Assembly (NCBI RefSeq): GCF_007993935.1
Contig: NZ_VITY01000004.1
Coordinates: 310,001-374,000, forward strand
Length of the DNA: 64,000 nucleotides
Direction of reading: 5' to 3'
Source: Bradyrhizobium macuxiense
GTDB taxonomy: Bacteria > Pseudomonadota > Alphaproteobacteria > Rhizobiales > Xanthobacteraceae
The translations under genes and the position numbers were made by a program. The notes beneath the pieces were generated by a model. It saw nothing but the letters and a program-made list of their open reading frames with translations. It did not search any database and had not been told where the DNA came from. Positions 48,540 to 56,257 of this stretch are shown piece by piece; within the stretch, counting starts at the first letter, position 1, and every line of letters begins with the position of its first letter.

Positions 48540-49586
48540 CTAACCGAGGCTGTCCATGAACGCGCGCAACCGCGGCGCCCATTTATGCGCGTCGCGGCCC
48601 GACGCCGAGTGGCCGTATTCGCTGTCGAGCAGGAAATAATCGGCGTCGACGCCGGCGGCCTTCAGCGCCGGCATCACCTGCGGCGCGAGCTCCGGCGGGA
48701 ACAGTTTGTCGGTCCGCGACAGCACATAGAGCAGCTTCGCCTTGATCTGTCCGAACTGCGCCGTCACGTCGAAGCCGCGCAGCGCCTTGGCGAGCGTCAG
48801 CAGCGAATTGGCATCGAACCCCCTGGCCCACTCCATGGCCTCGGCGCGGATCGCGGCCTCGATGTCAGCCGGATCGGCCAGCGTGTCGCGCAGCCGCGTT
48901 TCGATGCCGTAGCTCTTCAGCGTCGCGGTGCGGATCTGGATCATGCTCTCCAGCACGCCACCGTGATCGTAATAATCGCCGCCGTTCCAGTTCCGATCCT
49001 GCGACAGCGTTGCCATCAAGCGCGCGACGTTGCCCTCGGCGCGCTCGCGCGGCACCAGCGGCGCGGTGACGACCGCGGCGATACCGTGCATGGCATCGGG
49101 ATAGTTCACCGCCCATTGCAGCGCCTGGAAGCCGCCATAGGACGGGCCGACGATCGCAACCAGCTTCTCGATGCCGAGACCATCGAGCAGTGTTCGCTGG
49201 GTCGCGACGATGTCGCCGACGGTGATATCAGGGAAACGCGGCCCGTAGTGCCGGCCCGTCCGCGGGTCGATGCTCGCCGGGTTGGTCGAGCCGTAGGACG
49301 AGCCCAGCATGTTCGGGCAGATCGCGAAATAGCGGTTGGTGTCGACGGCTTTGCCGGGGCCGACGATCTCGCACCAGCTGCCTTCGCCTGTCGATCCGCC
49401 GGGATCGATCATCTGCGGCCCGCTGGTGTTGCCGTGGGTGATCAGCACGACATTGTCACGATTGGGCGCCAGCGTACCGACGGTGCGGTACGCGAGCGTG
49501 ACTTCCGGCAGCACGCTGCCGTTCTGCAAGCGGACATCTGACGTGGTGAAGGTCTTCAGCTCGGTTGCGATCGATTGCTCGGTCAT
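48540..49586 (-). CDS. Homoserine O-acetyltransferase (MetX)-like alpha/beta hydrolase
   Basis: 348-residue alpha/beta-hydrolase of the MetX group. The nucleophile elbow is IVGPSYGGFQALQW (Ser within G-P-S-Y-G-G), and candidate Asp and His of the triad are in SRTDKLFPPE and SEYGHSASGRDAH. CPNMLGSSYGSTNPASIDP is the typical MetX substrate-pocket sequence. True MetX enzymes are slightly longer and usually sit with metW; that neighbour is absent here, so the acyl acceptor may be another metabolite. The ATG at 49586 with GGAAG/AAAGAG upstream is used. Confidence 0.82.
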   Translation of the reverse strand: MTEQSIATELKTFTTSDVRLQNGSVLPEVTLAYRTVGTLAPNRDNVVLITHGNTSGPQMIDPGGSTGEGSWCEIVGPGKAVDTNRYFAICPNMLGSSYGSTNPASIDPRTGRHYGPRFPDITVGDIVATQRTLLDGLGIEKLVAIVGPSYGGFQALQWAVNYPDAMHGIAAVVTAPLVPRERAEGNVARLMATLSQDRNWNGGDYYDHGGVLESMIQIRTATLKSYGIETRLRDTLADPADIEAAIRAEAMEWARGFDANSLLTLAKALRGFDVTAQFGQIKAKLLYVLSRTDKLFPPELAPQVMPALKAAGVDADYFLLDSEYGHSASGRDAHKWAPRLRAFMDSLG

Positions 49587-49658
49587 CTCTTTGCTTCCGG
49601 AATGGTTGCGACAGCTCAGCATGGCCTCGGCGGAAACGCAAAGGCTGGCGCTGCGGGA

Positions 49659-50465
49659 TTACCCGTTCCCGACCTCATTGCCGAACGCACCGTGACGGCC
49701 GACGCCCGAGGCAAAGCGCGTCGCACCCGACAGGGTTTCGCCCGAGGCGATCACGTCGAGCCCGCCGCGCATCTCATTCCTGATCGCCTCTTCCTCCTCG
49801 AGATCCCATTGCCGCAGCGCCGACAGCCGGTCGGCCCGCATGCAGGTCTGCGGGAATTTCGCGATGTCCTTGGCGAGCGCGATGGCGTGCGCGCGCGTCT
49901 CGCCCTTCGGTACCAGGCGGTTTGCGAGCCCCATGCGATGCGCCTCGGGGCCTGTGACCGGGCGTCCGGTCAGGATCAGATCGATCGCCTGCGAATGGCC
50001 GATCAATCGCGGCAGGCGGATGGTGCCGAGATCGATCAGCGGCACGCCGAAGCGACGGCAGAACACGCCGAAGGTGGCGTCCTCCGCGACGACGCGCATG
50101 TCGGCCCACAGCGCGAGCTCCATGCCGCCGGCGACCGCATAGCCTTCGATCGCGGCGATGACAGGCTTCGAGAGCCGCAGCCGGCTCGGCCCCATCGGCG
50201 CGATCGTGTTGTGGCCGCCGACCTCGCGCTTCTTGTTGGGATCGCCCGCCGCCACCGCTTTCAAATCGGCGCCCGCGCAGAAATAACCGCCGGTGCCGGT
50301 GAACACCGCGACCGATGCGCTGGCATCGGCGTCGAACGCCAGGAACGCGTCGTAAAGCTTGCGTGCGGTCGCGCCGTCGACGGCGTTGCGGTTGTGCGGG
50401 CGGTTGATGGAGATGATGGTGACTGGGCCATCGCGCTCGATGAGCACGGTATCGGCATCGGACAT
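49659..50465 (-). CDS. Enoyl-CoA hydratase/isomerase (crotonase) family protein
   Basis: 268-residue crotonase-fold protein. The oxyanion-hole loops are visible: GTGGYFCAGADLKAV and AIEGYAVAGGMELAL, the latter with the first catalytic Glu. The position of the second hydratase Glu, in the segment FGVPLIDLGTIRL, is occupied by a hydrophobic residue, so simple enoyl-CoA hydration is doubtful and an isomerase or other CoA-thioester reaction is possible. The N-terminus is normal (MSDADTVLIE) with ATG at 50465. It lies downstream of the zinc dehydrogenase gene on the same strand. Confidence 0.85.
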   Translation of the reverse strand: MSDADTVLIERDGPVTIISINRPHNRNAVDGATARKLYDAFLAFDADASASVAVFTGTGGYFCAGADLKAVAAGDPNKKREVGGHNTIAPMGPSRLRLSKPVIAAIEGYAVAGGMELALWADMRVVAEDATFGVFCRRFGVPLIDLGTIRLPRLIGHSQAIDLILTGRPVTGPEAHRMGLANRLVPKGETRAHAIALAKDIAKFPQTCMRADRLSALRQWDLEEEEAIRNEMRGGLDVIASGETLSGATRFASGVGRHGAFGNEVGNG

Positions 50466-50503
50466 GGGTCGCTCCCTGAGTTTGTTCGTTGGAACCAGCC
50501 TAG

Positions 50504-50550
50504 AGCATGATCCGGAAAAGTGCGAAGCGGTTTTCCGAAAAGATCATACT
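50504..50550. repeat. Palindromic repeat, family C copy 2
   Basis: 47-bp copy of the element at 29758-29804, beginning AGCATGATCCGGAAAAGTGC. Lies between the crotonase and dehydrogenase genes. Confidence 0.85.
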
Positions 50551-50602
50551 CAAACAAAGAGCTGGAGCGCGATGACGATTCATCGCGCTTTAGCGGTCCT
50601 CG

Positions 50603-51643
50603 TCAGGCAATGCCATCGCGAACGAAGGCGACGCGGATGGTCGGATCCCCGATCGCCTCATGCGCATCCTCGAAACGGACCCGGCGCGTGATCACATGCT
50701 CCGGGTGGTAATGCCCTGCCGCAACGTGAGCTACGCAATCGGGCAACTCGGCCCGGACATTGACACGCGAGACCTTCAACGTGATGCCGACGCCGTACAT
50801 GTGCCGGAGCGGCACCGGCGTGGTCTCGGCGAAGTCGCCATACATGCGCTGGCAGATGCCGTTCGGTTCCGTCGCGCGGAATGCCAGCAGGATGCTGGCG
50901 TCGGTCGCGGCCGCGTCGATCACGATCGGGAACAGGCCGGGCGGCTCGATCAGGAGGCCGGCCGGCGCTTCGACGATGTCTGCGCCGAGCGACTTCGCCT
51001 TGGCGAGGCGTGGCGCGTGATCGTCGAGATAGACGACGCGGCCGGCGCCGCGGGCCACCGCCGCCTGCACTGCGAACATCGCGAGCGACTGCGCGAAACC
51101 GCCGATCACCAGCACGTCGGCGCCGGGCCGCTGCGCCAGCCAGCGCGCCATCGCGCTGAAGCCGTCGGTCGCGCCATCCGCAAGCCCCGCCGTTTGCGAC
51201 AGGGGATGACCTTCGGGTTGATGGACCAGCATGTGATCGGCGAACGGCACGCGGATCAGGTCGGAGAGGCCGCCGCCATATTCCACGCCGCAGACCGGCT
51301 TCAGCCCATAGGAGGAGCGGAACGGCACAGCGGTGCAGGCATTGGTGTGGCCGCGCCGGCAGCGGTCGCAGACGCCGCAGCTGATCTGGAACGGAACGAT
51401 GACGAGATCGCCGGGCGCGAAATTCCTCACCGCGCTGCCGATGTCGACGATGCGGCCCGCGGTCTCATGTCCGAGCGCAAACGGTCCTGCGAGGCCCGAT
51501 TTGCCGTGGACGATCGCAAGATCGAGATCGCAGCGCGTCACCGCGAGCGGCTGCACCAGCGCGTCGCGGTCATCCTGTAGCCTCGGCGGGGGAACGTCCC
51601 ACCATTCGACCTTGTTGCCGCCGATATAAGTCAACTGTCGCAT
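50603..51643 (-). CDS. Zinc-containing alcohol dehydrogenase family protein
   Basis: 346-residue medium-chain dehydrogenase. Catalytic zinc ligands Cys38, His59 and Glu60 (VTRCDL, ALGHETAGR) and the structural zinc lobe Cys89, Cys92, Cys95, Cys103 (ISCGVCDRCRRGHTNAC) are intact. The Rossmann fold begins VLVIGGFAQSLAMF near residue 178, with an altered glycine motif. The C-terminus is close to that of zinc-alcohol dehydrogenases. Co-oriented with the crotonase gene, from which it is separated by a short gap with a palindrome. The substrate is unknown. Confidence 0.88.
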   Translation of the reverse strand: MRQLTYIGGNKVEWWDVPPPRLQDDRDALVQPLAVTRCDLDLAIVHGKSGLAGPFALGHETAGRIVDIGSAVRNFAPGDLVIVPFQISCGVCDRCRRGHTNACTAVPFRSSYGLKPVCGVEYGGGLSDLIRVPFADHMLVHQPEGHPLSQTAGLADGATDGFSAMARWLAQRPGADVLVIGGFAQSLAMFAVQAAVARGAGRVVYLDDHAPRLAKAKSLGADIVEAPAGLLIEPPGLFPIVIDAAATDASILLAFRATEPNGICQRMYGDFAETTPVPLRHMYGVGITLKVSRVNVRAELPDCVAHVAAGHYHPEHVITRRVRFEDAHEAIGDPTIRVAFVRDGIA

Positions 51644-51751
51644 CGCGTGCTCTCCGCTTTGGGCGGAGAGTGCAGCGCGGCCGATGCGCCGACAAAAGGT
51701 TTGTCTTCAACAGGGGTGAATGGAATTCACCCCTGTCTCAGCCTGCTCCGC

Positions 51752-51837
51752 CGTCATTGCGAGGAGCGTTAGCGACGAAGCAATCCACATCTCCGCAAAG
51801 CAAGGAGAGGGATTGTTTCGCTTCGCTCGCTATGACC
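51752..51837. repeat. Palindromic intergenic repeat, family B copy 2
   Basis: CGTCATTGCGAGGAGCGTTA ... CTTCGCTCGCTATGACC, a somewhat diverged relative of the element at 16419-16496. It lies in the 368-base gap before purC together with a family D copy. Confidence 0.8.
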
Positions 51838-51883
51838 GGTGGATCAAGTCCGCTGATTGGAACGCGCCTCTCACCCCGTCATC

Positions 51884-51988
51884 CGTCATCCTGAGGTGCG
51901 AGCGCAGCGAGCCTCGAAGGATGAATCGGCCACCGGCCGGGCCGTCGACCCTTCGAGACGGCCGCGTTGCGGCCTCCTCAGGGTGACG
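51884..51988. repeat. Palindromic repeat, family D copy 2
   Basis: CGTCATCCTGAGGTGCGAGC ... CTCCTCAGGGTGACG, related to 32585-32690. The two repeats make up most of the gap between the dehydrogenase and purC genes. Confidence 0.85.
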
Positions 51989-52011
51989 GTGATGGGTTGG
52001 GAGGACCTCGG

Positions 52012-52926
52012 CTAAATCTTCAGCTCGCTGCCCGTCACCCGCCGATACGCTTCCAGATACCGCTTGCTCGTCGCATCCACCACGCTCGCCGGCAGCGGCG
52101 GGGCGGGGGCGTCGCCGTTCCAGCGGCCGGCGTGGCGTTCGACGTCGAGATAGTCGCGCAGCGGCTGCTTGTCGAAGCTCGGCTGCGGCTGGCCGGGCTT
52201 GTAGGCATCGACCGCCCAGAAGCGTGACGAATCCGGCGTCATCACCTCGTCGATCAGGATGATGCGGCCGTCCTTGTCGGTGCCGAACTCGAACTTCGTG
52301 TCCGCGATGATGATGCCGCGGGCGCGGCTGGTCTGTTCGCCATAGCCGTAGACGTCGCGCGCCATCTTCTCCAGCGTCGCGGCGACCTCGGCGCCCAGGA
52401 TCTCGCGCACGCGCGCGACCGTGATGTTCTCGTCATGGCCGGCCTCGGCCTTGGTCGCCGGGCTGAAGATCGCGGGCTCCAGCTTCTGGCTCTCGACCAG
52501 GCCGGCCGGCAGCTTCTCGCCGGCAAGTGTGCCCTCGGCCGCGTATTCCTTCCAGGCGGAGCCTGAGATGTAGCCGCGGATCACGCATTCGATCGGGAAC
52601 ACGGTGGTGCGCTTGCACAGCATCGCGCGCCCGAGGATGTCGGCGCGATGGTTCTTCAGTTCGGGCACCGCGCGGATGATCTCGTCGGCATCGGCGCTGA
52701 TCATGTGATGCGGCACGGTGCCTTCGAGCTGCCGGAACCACCAGGCGCTGATCTGGGTCAGCACCGCGCCCTTCATCGGAATGGTTTCCGCCATCACCAC
52801 GTCGAACGCCGAGATGCGGTCGGTGGTCAGCAGCAGCACGCGATCGTCGCCGACGGCGTAGATATCGCGCACCTTGCCGCGGCCGATCCGGGGCAGGGGC
52901 AAATCGCTGGATAGCATCGCGGTCAT
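52012..52926 (-). CDS. purC: Phosphoribosylaminoimidazole-succinocarboxamide synthase (long type)
   Basis: SAICAR synthetase joining CAIR and aspartate in purine synthesis. 304 residues from the ATG at 52926 (a second ATG at 52917), close in length to the eukaryotic ADE1-type enzyme and longer than the 240-250-residue bacterial type. Motifs: [24 protein letters not shown] (ATP/Mg), [16 protein letters not shown], and [11 protein letters not shown] followed by [13 protein letters not shown]. No purS, purQ or purL adjoins it, so it may be a second, stand-alone copy. GGAAAG lies nine bases before the start. Confidence 0.94.
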   Translation of the reverse strand: MTAMLSSDLPLPRIGRGKVRDIYAVGDDRVLLLTTDRISAFDVVMAETIPMKGAVLTQISAWWFRQLEGTVPHHMISADADEIIRAVPELKNHRADILGRAMLCKRTTVFPIECVIRGYISGSAWKEYAAEGTLAGEKLPAGLVESQKLEPAIFSPATKAEAGHDENITVARVREILGAEVAATLEKMARDVYGYGEQTSRARGIIIADTKFEFGTDKDGRIILIDEVMTPDSSRFWAVDAYKPGQPQPSFDKQPLRDYLDVERHAGRWNGDAPAPPLPASVVDATSKRYLEAYRRVTGSELKI

Positions 52927-53012
52927 GGCGTGGGTCTTTCCGGGCTGGCTTCTCAAAGACGAACGCCCGCACACGGGGCGTGCGGGCGCGACAGATTATC
53001 ACAGGAATTAGC

Positions 53013-53930
53013 TCACTCCGGCAGCGGAATGAACTCGTGTTCGTGCGGAACTTGCGCGAAACGTCCGGTTTTCCAGTCCTGTTTGGCCTGCTCGATCCGC
53101 TCCTTGGAGGAGGAGACGAAATTCCACCAGATGTGGCGCGGCCCTTCCAGGGCATCGCCGCCGAGGAACATCATCCGGGTCGGCCGTAGCGTCTTCACGG
53201 TGATGCGGTCGCCAGGCCGGAAGATCAGCAGCCGCGGCCCCTCATGGCGGTCACCCGCGATCTCGACCTCGCCGTCGACGAGGTAGATCGCGCGTTCCTC
53301 GTGATCGGGGTCGAGCGGCACCGAGGTGCCGGCGTTAGCGGTGACCTCGGTGTAGAACCAGGGCGAGACCATGCTGACCGGCGAGCTGATGCCGAACGCC
53401 GAGCCGGCGATGATGCGCGCGGTGAAGTCGCGCTCAGAGATCATCGGCAAATCGCCAGCGCCATAGTGCTGGAACGACGGCGCGATCTCCTCCTTGCCTT
53501 CAGGCAGGGCGATCCAGCTTTGCAGGCCCAGCATCTTCTGGCCGTCGCGGCGCTGCACGTCGGGAGTGCGCTCAGAATGCGCGATGCCGCGGCCGGCGGT
53601 CATCAGGTTCATCGCGCCGGGCTGGATCTCCTGGATGTTGCCCTCGCTGTCGCGATGCATGATGCTGCCGTCGAACAGATAGGTGACGGTAGCGAGCCCG
53701 ATATGCGGATGCGGCCGCACGTCCATGCCCTTGCCGGCGAGATATTGCACTGGGCCGAAATGGTCGAAGAAGATGAAGGGCCCGACCATCTGCCGCTTGC
53801 CATGCGGCAGCGCGCGGCGCACGGCAAAGCCGTCACCGAGATCGCGGGTGCGCGGCACGATGATCAGATCCAGCGCGTCGCAGGTCTTGGGATCGCCGAG
53901 TTCGGGATCGGTCGAGGGCTGCCAGCTCAT
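53013..53930 (-). CDS. Pirin family protein
   Basis: 305-residue double-cupin protein. The N-terminal cupin has the metal ligands in RPHPHIGLATVTYLF and the later His/Glu in RGIAHSERTP, the arrangement of the pirin/YhhW family; the C-terminal half (about 190-300) is the second cupin and ends GGDALEGPRHIWWNFVSS. Pirins bind iron; some show quercetinase activity. The role here is unknown. It starts with ATG at 53930, on the same strand as purC and 86 bases upstream of it. Confidence 0.9.
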   Translation of the reverse strand: MSWQPSTDPELGDPKTCDALDLIIVPRTRDLGDGFAVRRALPHGKRQMVGPFIFFDHFGPVQYLAGKGMDVRPHPHIGLATVTYLFDGSIMHRDSEGNIQEIQPGAMNLMTAGRGIAHSERTPDVQRRDGQKMLGLQSWIALPEGKEEIAPSFQHYGAGDLPMISERDFTARIIAGSAFGISSPVSMVSPWFYTEVTANAGTSVPLDPDHEERAIYLVDGEVEIAGDRHEGPRLLIFRPGDRITVKTLRPTRMMFLGGDALEGPRHIWWNFVSSSKERIEQAKQDWKTGRFAQVPHEHEFIPLPE

Positions 53931-53991
53931 GTCGGACTCCTTACAGTTCTTGCCGCATCATACTCTTTTGCGGCGATCATACTCTCTATCC

Positions 53992-54121
53992 GTCGTCCCG
54001 GCCAAGCGAAGCGCGAGCCGGGACCCATAACCACGGGCGCGGTGATGGAGCAGGCTGTGGCCACGGCTTCGTCTAACAACAAAGCCCTGTGGTTATGGGT
54101 CCCTGCTTTCGCAGGGACGAC
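53992..54121. repeat. Inverted repeat element, family F copy 1
   Basis: Outer GTCGTCCC/GGGACGAC and inner GGGACCCATAACCAC / GTGGTTATGGGTCCC arms (54020-54034 and 54089-54103) around about 54 bases. Its right arm (28 bp, 54094-54121) is identical to the arms of the element at 58153-58274. Confidence 0.85.
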
Positions 54122-54187
54122 AGCGGAGTGTGCGGTTCTGGCGTGCGCTCGATGACAGCGGCATATTTTCGGAAACTGGAGGTCGTC

Positions 54188-54763
54188 ATGGTTTCTCTGA
54201 TCAAGCCCGGCGCAAGACTGTTGCGGATCGACGGTCCCGTGATCGAGACCGCGCGCCTTATCCTGCGGCCATGGCGCGCGTCCGATATCGCTGAGAATAC
54301 GCGGATGCTGTCCGACCCCGAGACGGCGCGCTTCATCACGCCGGATCATCAGCCGGTCACATCGGAGCTGAAGGGGTGGCGCAATGCCGCCGTCATCTCC
54401 GGCCACTGGGCGCTGCATGGTTTCGGGATGTTCGCGGTCGAGGAGAAATCCTCCGGCCGCTACATCGGCCGCGTCGGCCCATATTATCCGCCGGAATGGC
54501 CGGGCTTCGAGGTCGGCTGGGGCATCGCCAGGGAGCATCGCGGCCAGGGCTATGCGGTCGAGGCGGCGCGCGCCGCGATCGACTTTGTGTTCGCCAACTT
54601 CACCGTCGACCGCATCATCCATTGCATCGATCCGGTCAATGTCGCCTCGCAGGCGGTGGCGCGGCGGCTCGGCGCCGTGAACGAGGGGCCGGGCAAGCTC
54701 GAGGGCGAGATCGTCGATATCTGGGTGACGACGCGCCAGCGCTGGCGCCGCGATCCGGCTTGA
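54188..54763 (+). CDS. GNAT family N-acetyltransferase (RimJ/RimL type)
   Basis: 191-residue acetyltransferase of the Acetyltransf_3 type. Motifs: IETARLILRPWRASD at the N-terminus (the RimJ-like ERLxLRP), the acetyl-CoA loop in GIAREHRGQGYAVEAARAAI, and IDPVNVASQAVARRLGA near the end. The ATG at 54188 has GGAGG five bases away; the frame is open upstream through the repeat and should not be used. The acceptor is unknown. 53 bases before the AraC gene on the same strand. Confidence 0.88.
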   Translation: MVSLIKPGARLLRIDGPVIETARLILRPWRASDIAENTRMLSDPETARFITPDHQPVTSELKGWRNAAVISGHWALHGFGMFAVEEKSSGRYIGRVGPYYPPEWPGFEVGWGIAREHRGQGYAVEAARAAIDFVFANFTVDRIIHCIDPVNVASQAVARRLGAVNEGPGKLEGEIVDIWVTTRQRWRRDPA

Positions 54764-54816
54764 AAAACCCCGCCTGAGCGACGATTGTTCGGCTGATCCG
54801 GAGATTCTTTCGACCG

Positions 54817-55878
54817 ATGACATTGGCCGCAACCGAACTCTGCCTGCGCGCCGCCGCCGTGACGCTGCTGCTGGTGCTTGCGGCCTCGATGTTCGCGGAT
54901 TTCCGCAACGTGCTGGCGGGGCGGCTCGTGATCGCCTTCGCGCTCGGCACGGTCGCGCATGCGGTGACCGCGTCGATTGGCGCCGGGCCGCCGATCTCGG
55001 TCTCGCACGCACCGCTGATCGCGCTTTCGACCGGCGACATCGTGGTGTTCTGGCTGTTGACCCGCGCGCTGTTCGATGACGCCTTCGTCCTGCGTTGGTG
55101 GCACGGTCTGATCTGGGCCGCGGTGGTGACGTTCAGTTTCGTCAATTGCATGTGGATCGCGCCGAGCGGGCACGCGCAGGCGGCGATTACCACGGTCAAT
55201 CTGCTGACACTCGTCTTCATCGTGCTTGCCGTGGCGCAGACCATCGGATCGTGGTCGGCGGATCTGGTCGAGCGCCGCCGCCGTGTCCGTGTCTTCATCG
55301 TCGTAGCCTCTGCGCTGTATGGCGGCATGAACGCCCTGCTGCAGATCGCATACGCCGGCAGCCGCGTGACCGTGGAGTGGGCCAATCTGCTCAACGCGGG
55401 CGTGCTCGCCGCCATCGTCGCTGGTATCACCTGGGCGATGATGCGCGTCGATGGCGCCGATCTGTTCGCTGCGCCGGTCGAGCCCGTCATTGCCAATGCG
55501 CAGCCGGCCGCGATGGAGGAGGCCGCCGACCAGAAGCTGGTCAATGCCCTGATGCGCCTGATGGCGGACGAGCGGATCTACCGCCAGGACAACGTCACCA
55601 TCGGTACCCTGGCGACCCGGCTGAGGATTCCCGAATACCGGCTGCGGCGCCTGATCAACCAGCGGCTCGGCTATCGCAACTTCAATGTCTTCCTCAACAA
55701 CCACCGGATCGAGGAGGCCAAGGCCGCACTCGCCGACCCCGCCCAGGCCGAAGTCCCCGTCATCACCATCGCCATGGACGCCGGCTTTCAATCCCTCGGC
55801 CCCTTCAACCGCGCCTTCAAGGCGACGACCGGCGTGACCCCGACGGAGTACCGGAGACTGAAGGCGAGCGCGGCGTAA
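54817..55878 (+). CDS. Membrane-anchored AraC family regulator
   Basis: 353-residue protein with about six or seven hydrophobic segments in the first 220 residues (for example AVTLLLVLAASMF, VIAFALGTVAHAV, DIVVFWLLTRALF, LVFIVLAVAQTI and LAAIVAGITWAMM) and a cytosolic C-terminal AraC-type double helix-turn-helix (about 245-350). The DNA-binding domain shows TIGTLATRLRIPEYRLRRLIN and the second HTH ending GFQSLGPFNRAFKATTGVTP. A direct membrane-to-DNA one-component sensor is implied; the signal is unknown. Co-oriented with the acetyltransferase gene upstream. Confidence 0.88.
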   Translation: MTLAATELCLRAAAVTLLLVLAASMFADFRNVLAGRLVIAFALGTVAHAVTASIGAGPPISVSHAPLIALSTGDIVVFWLLTRALFDDAFVLRWWHGLIWAAVVTFSFVNCMWIAPSGHAQAAITTVNLLTLVFIVLAVAQTIGSWSADLVERRRRVRVFIVVASALYGGMNALLQIAYAGSRVTVEWANLLNAGVLAAIVAGITWAMMRVDGADLFAAPVEPVIANAQPAAMEEAADQKLVNALMRLMADERIYRQDNVTIGTLATRLRIPEYRLRRLINQRLGYRNFNVFLNNHRIEEAKAALADPAQAEVPVITIAMDAGFQSLGPFNRAFKATTGVTPTEYRRLKASAA

Positions 55879-55911
55879 GGGGTCGCTGATGTAAGGGACG
55901 CACCGGCGGCA

Positions 55912-56073
55912 GGGTTCCCTCCCCCCTTGCGGGGGAGGGTTAGGGAGAGGGGTACCCCACAGGTGGTTTCTCAATTTGAGTTCCGATGTTGTGCTGCGAG
56001 TTGTGACAGCAGTGCTCCCATCGACCGTCTCGCCCCTCTCCCTAACCCTCCCCCGCAAGGGGGGAGGGAACCC
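55912..56073. repeat. 162-bp element with perfect 41-bp inverted arms
   Basis: Arms 55912-55952 and 56033-56073 are perfect reverse complements, starting GGGTTCCCTCCCCCC and ending GGGGGAGGGAACCC. The 80-base centre shows no ORF. It occupies most of the 379-base gap between the AraC and serine hydrolase genes. Confidence 0.9.
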
Positions 56074-56257
56074 AACCTTCCTGCCCGCCTCACGAAGGGG
56101 CGTAGCGATTCCAGAATGCCGCTGTAATCACGGGACAATTCCATAATCGACCAGCCGTCCCCAGTCCTCGGCTAGCCCGATTTCCAAATCCGGCGAGCCC
56201 TTCCGCGTCCGTTCCTGCTTCCTCCCGCCACGCACTCTCGCATGCCGGAGGAACCCC

